Shown here one piece after another: positions 19,747 to 28,719 of a stretch of 64,000 bases of DNA. The notes beneath the pieces are model-generated. The model was not told where the DNA came from and did no database searches. It worked only from the letters and a program-made list of their open reading frames with translations. Each line of letters opens with the position of its first letter. The first letter of the stretch is position 1. Both the position numbers and the translations under genes were made by a program. This DNA comes from an uncultured Bacteroidaceae bacterium (GTDB lineage Bacteria > Bacteroidota > Bacteroidia > Bacteroidales > Bacteroidaceae): positions 142,139-206,138 of the forward strand of contig CAJOCU010000001.1 in the NCBI GenBank assembly GCA_905233765.1, given 5' to 3'.

Positions 19747-20634
19747 TCAGGGTCCGAGGATGGCTTTGAGCCGCGAGCCTACGCGCTGGGAAAAGATGGT
19801 GGCGCCGGGGCCGCTGAGGTGGGAATCGTCGAAGAAAAGTCCATCGCGGGAATAATACACGGGCTCGTGGAGCTCATTGATGAGAGGGATGGAATAGTGC
19901 TGACACACATCGGCGAGCCACGCCTCCTGCTCCACATCGTGGTGGCGACGAGGCGAGAGCACAAAGACAAGGCGGATGTCATGCTGGCGGCACAGGGCGA
20001 CGATGTTCTCCAAGTGGCACACCTTGACGGTGTCTATCTTCAGATTCCTCACGACGACGGTATCAAAGCGCGCCACGGCCCCTGCCTTGACGGCATAGCC
20101 GTTGGTGGTGTTGGGCGCGTTCAGCAGGTGTCGGAACAGAAGGTCGAAGGTGCCATTGTAGCGGTAGAGGGCGCTGCAGAGCTTCAGGCGCTGCTGCCAG
20201 TCGGTCTCACGGTCATAATAGGAGGTGACGGGCTGGCTGATACCATAGAAAGGCTTCACACGCGGCAGCCGACCCTCGCCGGGGTCCAGCTGGCCATAGA
20301 TATCCACAACGACGCACTGTGGTCGGCAGCGCTCGAGATAGGCCTGCAGGACGAGGTCGCAGTAAATCATATTCATCCCGCCAACGCCGCTGTTCTGCAC
20401 CGTCAGTTGGAGGCTATCGCCGAGGATTTGCGGATTGTAGTGGTATTTGGCACAGGAGGCTCCGAGCACGAGCACATCGCCCGTTTTACGGAGCAGCGAC
20501 TGCTGGATAGAGCCTATCTGGGACTGTTTGTCGGACAGATGGGTACAGACATAGCGCGAGGCGGAGCCCACGGCCACGTCGATGGCCACGACCAGAGCGA
20601 GGATGGCGACTGCCTTCAGGAATAGTTGTTTCAT
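19747..20634 (-). CDS. SGNH/GDSL-like extracytoplasmic protein of an O-acylation system
   Basis: 295 residues from ATG 20634 (a longer upstream frame lies inside the MBOAT gene and is not credible). One N-terminal transmembrane or signal segment (about 5-25), then an SGNH-like fold: 'DVLVLGASCAKYHYNP' (block I Ser), 'SGVGGMNM' (Gly/Asn blocks) and 'FFDDSHLSGPGA' (DxxH). The start overlaps the MBOAT stop by the ATGA arrangement, so the pair is coupled. Like AlgJ/AlgX or DltD-like partners of MBOAT proteins, it may carry the acyl group to a surface glycan. Last gene of the - strand run. Confidence 0.75.
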   Translation of the reverse strand: MKQLFLKAVAILALVVAIDVAVGSASRYVCTHLSDKQSQIGSIQQSLLRKTGDVLVLGASCAKYHYNPQILGDSLQLTVQNSGVGGMNMIYCDLVLQAYLERCRPQCVVVDIYGQLDPGEGRLPRVKPFYGISQPVTSYYDRETDWQQRLKLCSALYRYNGTFDLLFRHLLNAPNTTNGYAVKAGAVARFDTVVVRNLKIDTVKVCHLENIVALCRQHDIRLVFVLSPRRHHDVEQEAWLADVCQHYSIPLINELHEPVYYSRDGLFFDDSHLSGPGATIFSQRVGSRLKAILGP

Positions 20635-22082
20635 CAGAACTGGAAATAGATGAATGATTGGCCTTCGAGTTGTCCGGCGTAGAGGATATAGGAGATCATC
20701 AGGGCGATGGAGACGAGGCGGACCCATGTGCGGTGGGCGTGCAGGAAATGGATATCGCGCCGGTACTCGGCAGCCCACTCGCGAAGGAATACCAGGGCGA
20801 TGGCGGGGAAGGCATAGAGGATGATGCTTGAGAATTCCTCGGTGTAGAGGGTGCTAAAGCCTTGTGGCAGGCGCGCCAGCGTGCCAAGGAAATCGCTCAT
20901 GGAAGTCGCGCGGAAGAGCACAGAGCCAAAGGCGAAGAAGGAGAACGTGAGCAGACGGCGGCTCCAGGCATAGAGTTGGTTGTCCTTCAGGCGGTGGTTC
21001 TTCTCGAATTTCTTGCGGCGCTTGTCGAGCGAAGTGGTGGCAACGAGCAGTAGGCCGTGATAGACACCAAACCAGAAATAGGTCCAGTTGGCGCCATGCC
21101 ACACGCCAATCACAATGAGGTTGACGAGAGTGGCAACATAAACACCCCACTGGCCCCAGTTGCGCAGACTCACGTTGAGCGTCAGGAATACATAGTCGGT
21201 GATCCACGTGGTCAACGACATATGCCAGCGACGCCAGTAGTCGGCCACATTCTTTGCCATAAACGGGCGGTTGAAGTTCTCCGCCACGCGCAGGCCCATC
21301 ATCCGAGCTACGCCGATGGCCATCTCCGAGAAACCGCAGAAGTCGGTGTAGAGCTGTATGAGGTAGAGGACGGCAGCCACGAGGATGCTGGTGGCGTTGT
21401 GGTGGGCGTAGTTGCCGAAGACGGCATCGGTCCACGGGGCGATGACATCGGCGATGCACATTTTCAGGAACATTCCCCATAGCACGCGCTTCAGGCCTTC
21501 CACGAAGTTGTTCTCACCGAAGCGGCGACGCTCGGCAAGCTGTGGAAGGAAGGTGCCGGCGCGGTCAATGGGCCCGGAGAGAATCGTGGGGAAGAAGGCC
21601 ACGAAAGTGCCGAATTCAACGATATCGCGCGTGGGACGGATGCTCTCGCGGTGCACTTCGATGACATAGCCCATGAGCTTGAAAGTGAAGAAGCTGATGC
21701 CGATAGGCATGACGATGTTCAACGAGCGCAAGCTATGCGGCAGGCTCAGAGCGGTGAAGAGCGCCGCCATCTCGGTCACGAAGAAACCGAAGTACTTGAA
21801 GTAGAACAGGATGCCGAGGCCCAATACGACACCCAGCGTGGTCAAGTGTGAGGCACGGCGCGGGCGCAAGTGGTTGTTGTGCTCTATGGCTAGCCCCAAG
21901 GCATAGAACACCGCCGTCACCGCCACGAGCAGCGGTAAGATACGCCAGTCGGCCCAACCGTAGAAGACGTAAGAAGCGAGCAGGAGCCACAGGTTTTGCC
22001 CCCCCTTCCCGCGGAAGCAGAGGAAGTAGGGCACGAGCACTATGACGAAAAAGAGCCAGAAGTTGATGCTATTGACGACCAT
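20634..22082 (-). CDS. MBOAT-family O-acyltransferase (AlgI/DltB-like)
   Basis: 482 residues with about ten membrane segments. The conserved MBOAT region 'VNLIVIGVWHGANWTYFWFG' carries the invariant His, and 'FPTILSGPIDR' is typical of AlgI-like members. These enzymes move an activated acyl group across or within the membrane to polysaccharide or teichoic acid acceptors. Here the gene is flanked by an acyl carrier protein gene (6 bases upstream) and an SGNH gene (4-base overlap), so the donor may be an acyl group made on that carrier protein. Confidence 0.92.
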   Translation of the reverse strand: MVVNSINFWLFFVIVLVPYFLCFRGKGGQNLWLLLASYVFYGWADWRILPLLVAVTAVFYALGLAIEHNNHLRPRRASHLTTLGVVLGLGILFYFKYFGFFVTEMAALFTALSLPHSLRSLNIVMPIGISFFTFKLMGYVIEVHRESIRPTRDIVEFGTFVAFFPTILSGPIDRAGTFLPQLAERRRFGENNFVEGLKRVLWGMFLKMCIADVIAPWTDAVFGNYAHHNATSILVAAVLYLIQLYTDFCGFSEMAIGVARMMGLRVAENFNRPFMAKNVADYWRRWHMSLTTWITDYVFLTLNVSLRNWGQWGVYVATLVNLIVIGVWHGANWTYFWFGVYHGLLLVATTSLDKRRKKFEKNHRLKDNQLYAWSRRLLTFSFFAFGSVLFRATSMSDFLGTLARLPQGFSTLYTEEFSSIILYAFPAIALVFLREWAAEYRRDIHFLHAHRTWVRLVSIALMISYILYAGQLEGQSFIYFQF

Positions 22083-22088
22083 CGCGAC

Positions 22089-22331
22089 TTACGGCTGTTT
22101 CTGAAGGATGGAGTTCACCATCTCGCCTACATTGCTCCACTTCATGATTTCCAGCGATGTAAACTTCACGCCAAATGCCTTCTCAACAGCCACAACAAGG
22201 GGGATATGGGACAGCGAATCCCACTCCTCAATGTCGTTGGCGGTGGTGGCGTCGGTCAGGCTGACATCGTCGAGGTCGAGCACATCGGCAAAGATCTCAT
22301 TCAAGCGTTCGAATATTTCAGTACGTTCCAT
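22089..22331 (-). CDS. Acyl carrier protein
   Basis: 80 residues from ATG 22331; an in-frame ATG nine codons upstream starts in the AT-rich repeat at the end of the preceding gene and is less likely. The phosphopantetheine Ser is S39 in 'EEWDSLSHI'. The sequence is unlike fatty-acid AcpP and resembles stand-alone carriers of secondary or surface-modification pathways. It lies between the FkbH-like gene and MBOAT, so it probably carries the acyl or glyceryl unit that FkbH loads and MBOAT uses. Confidence 0.88.
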   Translation of the reverse strand: MERTEIFERLNEIFADVLDLDDVSLTDATTANDIEEWDSLSHIPLVVAVEKAFGVKFTSLEIMKWSNVGEMVNSILQKQP

Positions 22332-22357
22332 ATAATATGTCTTTTTAACTCTAAACA

Positions 22358-24100
22358 CTAAACTCTCAACTCTCGAATAAACCCTTCTCTCGCCTGATAG
22401 CTGTCCACGTCAAGGGCATAGCGGGCCGTAGCTGTGTCTGTCAGCGGCTGGAAGCCCAAGTCGGTGTAGTGGTGCTCCACCATCTTGTTCTTGGGTGTTG
22501 GCAGGTACTCGCCCACAATGCGGTGGTAACCGCCCTGCCGGGCGCGCTCGACCATTTTGTTCAGGACGAAGTTCTCCATGCCGCGTTTCAGCACACGGCA
22601 GCTCATCAACCATGTGTCGATGAACAGCGTGTCGGCATCCATACGCTTCATCACGACGACGGATATCAGTCCGTTATCGCCGAAGCGGTCTTCGAGCGTG
22701 AAGCTCAGGTCCACCACCTCTGGGTCGGCAGCCATAGCGGCGATGTCGGCCTCGGTGTAGCGCACGGTGCGGAGGTTGAACTGGTTGCTGCGCTGTGTCA
22801 ACTGGGCCACGCGCGGCATGTTGAAGGGCGTGAAGCCGCTGACGACAGAGACCATCGACAGCGACTGTAGGAAAGCGGCTTCGCTGGTGAACGTGCGGGC
22901 AAGCTGCACACGCTGTGCCTCCAGCTGATACTGCTTCGTGCGGTCTTTGTCTGCGCTGCTGTAGGAGGCGGTCTCGAAGAGATTCTGCGAATAAAGGTAT
23001 TCGAGATAAAGACCGGGATCCTCGGGCAGCTCCGGCACCGTGATACCGGGAATGTTCTCGCGCACGATGTTGCGCTCGAAGGGATTATCGTCGAGAAACA
23101 CCATCGAGTCAAAACCAATATTTAGGATGCGCTGGATGGTACGGATGTTATCGACCTTGGTCTCCCAATTGGCCTGGAAGACGGCGATGTCGTCCATCCG
23201 CAACACCATATCAGGGTGATGCTCGAAGGGTTCTCGGGCGACGGTCTCGTCGTTCTTCGATGCCACACAGACAATGATGCCACGCTGGCGCAGTTTCTTC
23301 ACCCACAGCTGGAACTCGGTGAAGGCCTTGCCGATACCAAGCCCATGGCCTAGTTGTATGCCTTCGATACCGTCGTCGCCGATGATGCCGCCCCACACGG
23401 TGTTGTCTAGGTCGAGAATCAAGCACTTCTTGAAGTGACCGCGGATGGCGCAGACGATGTCCATCACGCGCGATGCCACAAAGGGCAGGGCATCGACGCT
23501 CAGCACCATCTCGGTGCTCACATAGACATTGGGGGCGAACAGCCAGTCGCGCCCGAACTTGTTCTGCAGGGCGGCCATATCGCAGATGAACAGGTTGGCA
23601 TAGCGCTGACTGAGGTTCATCAGCTCCAAATTCAACCGCCGCACCTGATAGGTCAGCGACGATGGCACCTTGGTGGCATAGCTGCCGAACACGGAGTCCT
23701 CGATTTCGGGGTAGTTCAGGCAGATGATCTTGGCGCCAGACAAGGCCTCGTTCTCGCAAATGGACGTGACAAAGGAAAGGCGTTCGTCGGCCAGCGTGGC
23801 CTGACGCTCAGCAGGGAGCTGGCTGTGGAGCTCGCACAGCTTGTGGGTCGATTGGAAAAGGACGATGACCTCTGCGCCACAAGCGTAGAGCTCGCTGGAG
23901 GGGTCTAGGAACTGACGCTCGACCTGGTTGTACTCAGCCTCGAACAAGTCGATATGAAAGCCCTTGCCAACGCCCATCCCGCGGAGGGAGGTGGCGAGGA
24001 GCTGCGTGGCCGTGTCGCCGACCAACGCCATCTTCACGGTGGGCAGGCCCGGCGGTTCGTGGCGGAGGCTTTTTTTGAGATTGGAAAAAGAGGGTATCAT
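22358..24100 (-). CDS. FkbH-like HAD-superfamily enzyme (carrier-protein loading)
   Basis: 580 residues from ATG 24100; the frame continues upstream but only as a shadow within rmuC. N-terminal about 220 residues are a degenerate SGNH-like region; the HAD part begins with 'LILDLDNTVWGG' (D230, D232), then 'VCVASKNDE' and 'MVFLDDNPFERN'; a GNAT-like domain ends the protein (about 430-575). Family knowledge: FkbH enzymes load a glyceryl unit from 1,3-bisphosphoglycerate onto an acyl carrier protein. The ACP gene directly downstream supports such a role. The stop codon lies in an AT-rich repeat (AGAGTTGAGAGTTTAG). Confidence 0.87.
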   Translation of the reverse strand: MIPSFSNLKKSLRHEPPGLPTVKMALVGDTATQLLATSLRGMGVGKGFHIDLFEAEYNQVERQFLDPSSELYACGAEVIVLFQSTHKLCELHSQLPAERQATLADERLSFVTSICENEALSGAKIICLNYPEIEDSVFGSYATKVPSSLTYQVRRLNLELMNLSQRYANLFICDMAALQNKFGRDWLFAPNVYVSTEMVLSVDALPFVASRVMDIVCAIRGHFKKCLILDLDNTVWGGIIGDDGIEGIQLGHGLGIGKAFTEFQLWVKKLRQRGIIVCVASKNDETVAREPFEHHPDMVLRMDDIAVFQANWETKVDNIRTIQRILNIGFDSMVFLDDNPFERNIVRENIPGITVPELPEDPGLYLEYLYSQNLFETASYSSADKDRTKQYQLEAQRVQLARTFTSEAAFLQSLSMVSVVSGFTPFNMPRVAQLTQRSNQFNLRTVRYTEADIAAMAADPEVVDLSFTLEDRFGDNGLISVVVMKRMDADTLFIDTWLMSCRVLKRGMENFVLNKMVERARQGGYHRIVGEYLPTPKNKMVEHHYTDLGFQPLTDTATARYALDVDSYQAREGFIRELRV

Positions 24101-24101
24101 C

Positions 24102-25451
24102 TTATTCGAGAGACGGTATTTCGTCAATGTCGGTGAACTGTGGCAGCGGATTCTTGTCAGAGGGCTTAGCGCCAAGTTTCTGTAGCTTCGCGCACGTCTG
24201 CAGAATGCTCTGCCCGGTGGGCTGCAGTTTGCGGTCGCCGTCGTCATAGGCCTGCTGCGCCTTGGCGAGAGCCGCGCCAACGGCCTGATACTTCTTGAGG
24301 AACTGACCCACACGGTCCATCATCTCCGAAGCCAGCGCATAGACCTTCTCATGGTTCTGCGCTTGCGCAATCTGTGTCCATGTGAGGCTGATGATGCGGA
24401 GGGCTGCGAAGAGCGTCTGCTCGTCGGCGATATACACACCACGCTCCATCGAGCGGCGCCACAGGTCGGGTTGCGCATTCAGAGCGGTCCACAATGCACC
24501 CGTGTTGGGGACGAACATGATGACGTAGTCCATCTTCACTTTCGGCGGTTGGATGTAGGCGCTGTAGTCCTTGATGGCGAGGCGGTTGACCTGTTCGCGG
24601 ATACTGGTGACGTGCGCTGTGAGGTAGCGCTGCCGCTCGGCCTCGTCGGTGGCGTTGACATAATCCATATAGGCTGCGAGGGACACCTTGGAGTCAATGA
24701 TGACCTCACGGCGCTGGTCAAGGTGCAGGATGACATCGGGGCGCAGGCGCGCTCCCTCCTCGTTGAGGACTGCCGCTCCCTGGGCATCGCGAATGGTGGG
24801 CTGCACATCGTAGTGGACGCCACGCGTGAGGCCCTGTGCCTCCAGGAGCTCGTCGAGGACGGTCTCGCCCCAACTGCCTTGTACGGTGTTGCTGTGGCGG
24901 AATACGCGCGTCAGCTCGTCGGTGCTCTTGCGCGTGGCCTCGTTCTGCTGCATCATTTCCTGAATGATGGTTTTCAGTGTGCCGCTGTCAGCGCTCTGCC
25001 GCGTCTGCGTCTCAAACATCGTCCGTTGCATCTTGTCGATGGTCTCGCGCAACGGGTTCACCAGCTGCCCGAGGCTCTCGCCGGAGGTCTCCTGGAACTC
25101 CTTCTGCCGCTGGCGCAGCATCTCGCTCGTGGCGTCCTTCATCTGCGCTGATACCTTGGCGATAATCTCATCGAAGCGAGCCTGCTGGGCAGCGACGGCC
25201 TCGCTGTGGCGATGTTCCTGCTCGACGAGCTGCGACGTCAGCACCTCAGCCTTCACAGCAAGTTCCTGACGGTCTGCTGTTTCCTGTGCCAAGGCCTGCT
25301 CACGTTCTTGAATAGTTTGCTGGAACTGCACACACTCCGATGTACGTTCCTTGAGGATGGTGTTTGCCACACTCAACTTATTTCGCATGACGAGCCACGC
25401 GATGACGGTACCCAAAGCGCCTCCTATAGCAATGCCAATGATCAGCTCCAT
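24102..25451 (-). CDS. rmuC: RmuC-family DNA recombination protein
   Basis: 449 residues: N-terminal transmembrane helix (about 2-22), coiled coil (about 30-150), and the RmuC nuclease-like domain (about 170-400) with 'GSWGETVLDELLEAQGL', 'RPDVILHL' and 'IIDSKVSLAAYMDY'. RmuC limits recombination at inverted repeats in E. coli and is thought to cut DNA structures. Starts 5 bases after the RelA/SpoT-like gene and ends 1 base before the FkbH-like start, so it is co-transcribed with unrelated genes. Given the many palindromic repeats in this genome, its presence is worth noting, but it is common in bacteria. Confidence 0.92.
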   Translation of the reverse strand: MELIIGIAIGGALGTVIAWLVMRNKLSVANTILKERTSECVQFQQTIQEREQALAQETADRQELAVKAEVLTSQLVEQEHRHSEAVAAQQARFDEIIAKVSAQMKDATSEMLRQRQKEFQETSGESLGQLVNPLRETIDKMQRTMFETQTRQSADSGTLKTIIQEMMQQNEATRKSTDELTRVFRHSNTVQGSWGETVLDELLEAQGLTRGVHYDVQPTIRDAQGAAVLNEEGARLRPDVILHLDQRREVIIDSKVSLAAYMDYVNATDEAERQRYLTAHVTSIREQVNRLAIKDYSAYIQPPKVKMDYVIMFVPNTGALWTALNAQPDLWRRSMERGVYIADEQTLFAALRIISLTWTQIAQAQNHEKVYALASEMMDRVGQFLKKYQAVGAALAKAQQAYDDGDRKLQPTGQSILQTCAKLQKLGAKPSDKNPLPQFTDIDEIPSLE

Positions 25452-25456
25452 AGTCG

Positions 25457-26551
25457 TTAACCCTGATTCATAAACGGTAGTGTTGCCGCCTGCTCCATCA
25501 CCACATCTGCAATGGCGCCATTGTCCTCACGCGCGCCGTGCAATGCCTCGAAGATGGCTGTGACGCCATAACGCCCGCGGCCCTGCTTGAGCGCACAGAC
25601 GATACACAGGTTTTGGAGCGCCACAGTCTCGGAGATGATATCGAGGTCTGTAAAGGCCAGGTTGGAGAGCGCCAGCTGATAGGCGTCATCGGCGTTCTCG
25701 TCGATGAAACGTTTCACATCGCCGAGGGTCTCCAGCCGCAGGTCCTGCAGGATAGGCAGGAACGGCATCAGCGACGCCGGGAATATCTCGGCCTGATTGG
25801 CGGCAGCAATCCTGCCGTTCAGCGCATCGAAAGGCCGGGTCTCAAGGTAGTGACGGAATGTATCGGGCTCCAAAGGAACCTCATTCAACTGGCCTGAGGC
25901 AACTAATGACTGCATCTGGCGCCGGTAGTCGGTCATGGTGATGCGCAGACGACTGAACTCATCGTCGATGAGCTCCAACATCCCCGACAGGCGGCTGAAC
26001 TGGCGCCGGTACTCGGGGGGTATCTGCACAGCGCCTTTGTAGCCTATGTCATGTTCGATGGTGGACCATACGTGTTGCAAGGCCGTTCTCATCTGAATCT
26101 CAAAGGGGAAGGTGTTCAGTTCCGGCATCGCAGCATCGCGAGCCAGAGACCGCGGGATGCGGCAGATATAATGCAGTGAGTTGTAGCCGAAGCTGGTGAG
26201 CTGGTGCAGTTTGCGCTTATCCACAGATTCCTTCCAGTTGACATCGAAAATGCCTTTCACGATGGCTGCCACTTTATCCACATCATCGGTGTAGAAGGTG
26301 ATTACGCGCAGTCCAAAGAGGTCGGTGATATCGGTGATGGAACTGTACTTGCTGCCCTTGCGCTCGAGCTTTCCCATCAGCGATTGCTCCTCTTTGATGC
26401 GATGCTCGATATTGGTGACATAGAGTCCCTGCTCCTGCAGCGTCTCACTCAACTTCCGGTACGCGATCTGCTCGATGCGCTGAAGGACGGGCAGGCTCTG
26501 GCGGAACTGTTGCAGCAGTTCCTCGCCATGAGGATCCAGTTGGTAGTTCAT
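25457..26551 (-). CDS. RelA/SpoT-domain (p)ppGpp synthetase-like protein
   Basis: 364 residues. The synthetase-domain motifs are seen at about 55-200: 'DITDLFGLRVITFYTDD', 'SFGYNSLHY' and 'FEIQMRTALQHVWSTIEHDIGYK'. There is no HD hydrolase, TGS or ACT domain, so this resembles a small alarmone synthetase-type protein with a helical C-terminal extension of about 150 residues. Expected reaction is transfer of pyrophosphate from ATP to GTP/GDP; some members of the group act in toxin or anti-phage roles. It lies 26 bases after GH51 and 5 bases before rmuC. Confidence 0.85.
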   Translation of the reverse strand: MNYQLDPHGEELLQQFRQSLPVLQRIEQIAYRKLSETLQEQGLYVTNIEHRIKEEQSLMGKLERKGSKYSSITDITDLFGLRVITFYTDDVDKVAAIVKGIFDVNWKESVDKRKLHQLTSFGYNSLHYICRIPRSLARDAAMPELNTFPFEIQMRTALQHVWSTIEHDIGYKGAVQIPPEYRRQFSRLSGMLELIDDEFSRLRITMTDYRRQMQSLVASGQLNEVPLEPDTFRHYLETRPFDALNGRIAAANQAEIFPASLMPFLPILQDLRLETLGDVKRFIDENADDAYQLALSNLAFTDLDIISETVALQNLCIVCALKQGRGRYGVTAIFEALHGAREDNGAIADVVMEQAATLPFMNQG

Positions 26552-26577
26552 GTTGTCTGCGTGTATTCTAATAAGGG

Positions 26578-28578
26578 TTACAACTGGTACTCCAGCATCA
26601 CGAAGCTATACGGTGCCAGGTCGAGTGTGAACTTCTTCGCAGCCTTCACGGTCTCCTTCTTGGGAGCAATAGGCTGGGCATCGAAGTTGTTCTCATCATC
26701 GGCTGCGCCCGAGAGGATCGTCTTTGTGGCAACGCCCTTCACCTTGAAACGGCTGAGGTCGATGGTGGCTTTCTTCGCGTCGGCACCGGCGTTGCAGAGC
26801 TTCACAAAGAGGCGGCGCGTCTTCACGTTGAGAACCACACTCTGACCATAGCGGCTGTCCTCGACAGGCTGGCTGACGCCTGCGGCATCGCCGGCAAAAC
26901 GCACGCAGTCGCCATAGTAGTACTGGCCTGCGCTCTGGCCGAACAGCTGCTGAACGTAGTAGCTGCAGGTCAGGTAGGGCCGCTCGTTGTCGAAGTAGAT
27001 GAGGTCGGGGTTCCAGTTGGTAGCTCCCTTGCGAGCAAAGAGCGGCGCATAGCTGGTCATGACGACTACATCGCCATTGCGCTCCACATGGAGCAGGTAC
27101 AAACCCTCGGCCAGCGCGTCGATGAGCTTCTTGTCCTTGGCGGCATATTCGCCGAGATAGACCTTGGTCTTACGGTCGCGCGGGTAGCTGTCGTACTGGC
27201 GGCTCTTGAGGAAGTAGCTGTTCGGCTCATAGTAGTGCTCGTCGATGATTGGCAGTCCAATCTCCTCGGCCAGTTTCCATCCGTTGTCGAAGTCGGGGTT
27301 GCCCTTGTGTGAGCCCGGACCGGCGGTGCCAACAATGATGATCTCGGGATGGGCCTTCGTCACGCGCTCATACATATATTTAAAGCGTTCGGCAAATTCG
27401 GGGGAGATGCGCTCCTCGTTGCCAATGCCGAGGTATTTCAGGTTGAAAGGCTTCGGGTGGCCAGCCTCAGCGCGCAGTTTCGCCCATTTCGAGGTCGCGG
27501 GATCGCCGTTGGCCCATTCGATGAGGTCCAGTGCATCCTGCACCCACTCGTCCATCTCCGACATCGGCACGACGTCCTGCGCCTGGTTCTTCATCCCCCA
27601 GCCGCCGTTCGCTCCCTGGCAGCTGACGCCACAGGGCAGAATGGGTAGGGGTTGCATGTTCAGGTCCTCGCAGAGCTGGAAATATTCAAAGTAGCCCAGC
27701 CCCATGCTCTGGTGGTAGCCCCATGTGTTCTTGAGCGGGCGACGCTGCTCCTTCGGGCCAATGGTGGTCTTCCAGCGATAGGTGTTCCAGAAGCCGTCGC
27801 CACCGCCGTGCACGACGCAACCGCCGGGGAAGCGCATGAACTTGGGTTGCAGGTCGGCCAGCGCCTGCGTCAGATCCTTGCGCAAGCCATGCCCCTTGTA
27901 AGTGTCCTGCGGCATGAGCGAGACCATATCCACGTCCAGCGAGCCTGTCTGCAGCACGAGAATCCGCAGCACGGCGCTGGCTGCATCCTCTGTAGGAGTG
28001 AGCGTAATCTTGTACTGGTTCCACTCTGCAGAGCCCACAGACATAGTGGCATCAGCCAGCAGCTTGGGTTTCCTGCCCCGCTGCACCAACGCGAAGCGCA
28101 CCTCTTTGGCATCGCCCTCTACGTTGCGCAGGAAAGCCGAGAAATCGTAGGAGGCGCCAGCCTTCACACTAATGCCGTCGAAGCCTCCGTTCTCGAGTCC
28201 CACGCCGGTCCAGCCATCGAAATCATAATAGTGTCCTACGCGCTCGACATAGATACGCATATAAGTGGGATTATTCGGATGAATGGGAGCATCCATGCGG
28301 GTTTCCACACGCCCGAGCGAGTGACCGGGACGAATAAAGCGCCAGGCGGTGCCGGGCCCCCAACCATCGCGTTCGGTAGGATTGTATTCGAATGAACCAT
28401 TCTGCACCAGCTCGGCACAAAGGCCGCCATCGGCAGCATGACTGATATCCTCGAAGAAAATGCCTATCAGCTCATCGCTGATGGCCTTCCCGCCCTTGGG
28501 GGCGCGCATCGTTTTCTGACTAAAAGCACTCACTGAAACGGCCAACAGGACAGTACAAAATGCAATACGTGTATTCAT
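26578..28578 (-). CDS. GH51 alpha-L-arabinofuranosidase, secreted
   Basis: 666 residues with a signal peptide (MNTRIAFCTVLLAVSVSAFS). An N-terminal carbohydrate-binding jelly-roll (about 60-225) precedes the GH51 barrel and the C-terminal beta domain. The acid/base Glu is E388 in 'YLGIGNEERISPEF' and the nucleophile is E477 in 'VYLGEYAAKD'. It should release alpha-L-arabinofuranose from arabinan or arabinoxylan in the periplasm. It shares a divergent promoter region with the GH3 gene, and is first in a - strand run that continues into the RelA/SpoT-like gene 26 bases downstream. Confidence 0.94.
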   Translation of the reverse strand: MNTRIAFCTVLLAVSVSAFSQKTMRAPKGGKAISDELIGIFFEDISHAADGGLCAELVQNGSFEYNPTERDGWGPGTAWRFIRPGHSLGRVETRMDAPIHPNNPTYMRIYVERVGHYYDFDGWTGVGLENGGFDGISVKAGASYDFSAFLRNVEGDAKEVRFALVQRGRKPKLLADATMSVGSAEWNQYKITLTPTEDAASAVLRILVLQTGSLDVDMVSLMPQDTYKGHGLRKDLTQALADLQPKFMRFPGGCVVHGGGDGFWNTYRWKTTIGPKEQRRPLKNTWGYHQSMGLGYFEYFQLCEDLNMQPLPILPCGVSCQGANGGWGMKNQAQDVVPMSEMDEWVQDALDLIEWANGDPATSKWAKLRAEAGHPKPFNLKYLGIGNEERISPEFAERFKYMYERVTKAHPEIIIVGTAGPGSHKGNPDFDNGWKLAEEIGLPIIDEHYYEPNSYFLKSRQYDSYPRDRKTKVYLGEYAAKDKKLIDALAEGLYLLHVERNGDVVVMTSYAPLFARKGATNWNPDLIYFDNERPYLTCSYYVQQLFGQSAGQYYYGDCVRFAGDAAGVSQPVEDSRYGQSVVLNVKTRRLFVKLCNAGADAKKATIDLSRFKVKGVATKTILSGAADDENNFDAQPIAPKKETVKAAKKFTLDLAPYSFVMLEYQL

Positions 28579-28608
28579 TATGTTTGGTTTTAATTAAAAA
28601 TTTCGTTG

Positions 28609-28616
28609 CAAAGATA
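28609..28616 (-). promoter_or_regulatory. -7 box for the GH51 gene
   Basis: On the - strand this reads TATCTTTG, a perfect TAnnTTTG box, 30 bases before the GH51 ATG. No clear -33 element is seen. Confidence 0.72.
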
Positions 28617-28637
28617 CATGAATTATTGAAAAACTAC

Positions 28638-28645
28638 TACCTTTG
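28638..28645 (+). promoter_or_regulatory. -7 box for the GH3 gene
   Basis: TACCTTTG, perfect match to TAnnTTTG, 74 bases before the GH3 ATG. It is back to back with the GH51 box with 21 bases between, so one regulator could control both genes. Confidence 0.75.
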
Positions 28646-28719
28646 TGCCATAAAAAACTGTTAACGCTACAAAAATCATCTATCAAGAATCACAACTAAC
28701 TAAACTAACAGAAACAAAA

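Noticed and set aside
20635..20778. 48-codon N-terminal extension of the SGNH-like protein
   Set aside because: Overlaps MBOAT coding, Pro/Arg-rich; ATG 20634 begins a proper membrane segment.
24101..24313. N-terminal extension of the FkbH-like protein
   Set aside because: Would lie inside rmuC, gives an Arg/Ser-rich sequence unlike the family, and ATG 24100 fits the family start.
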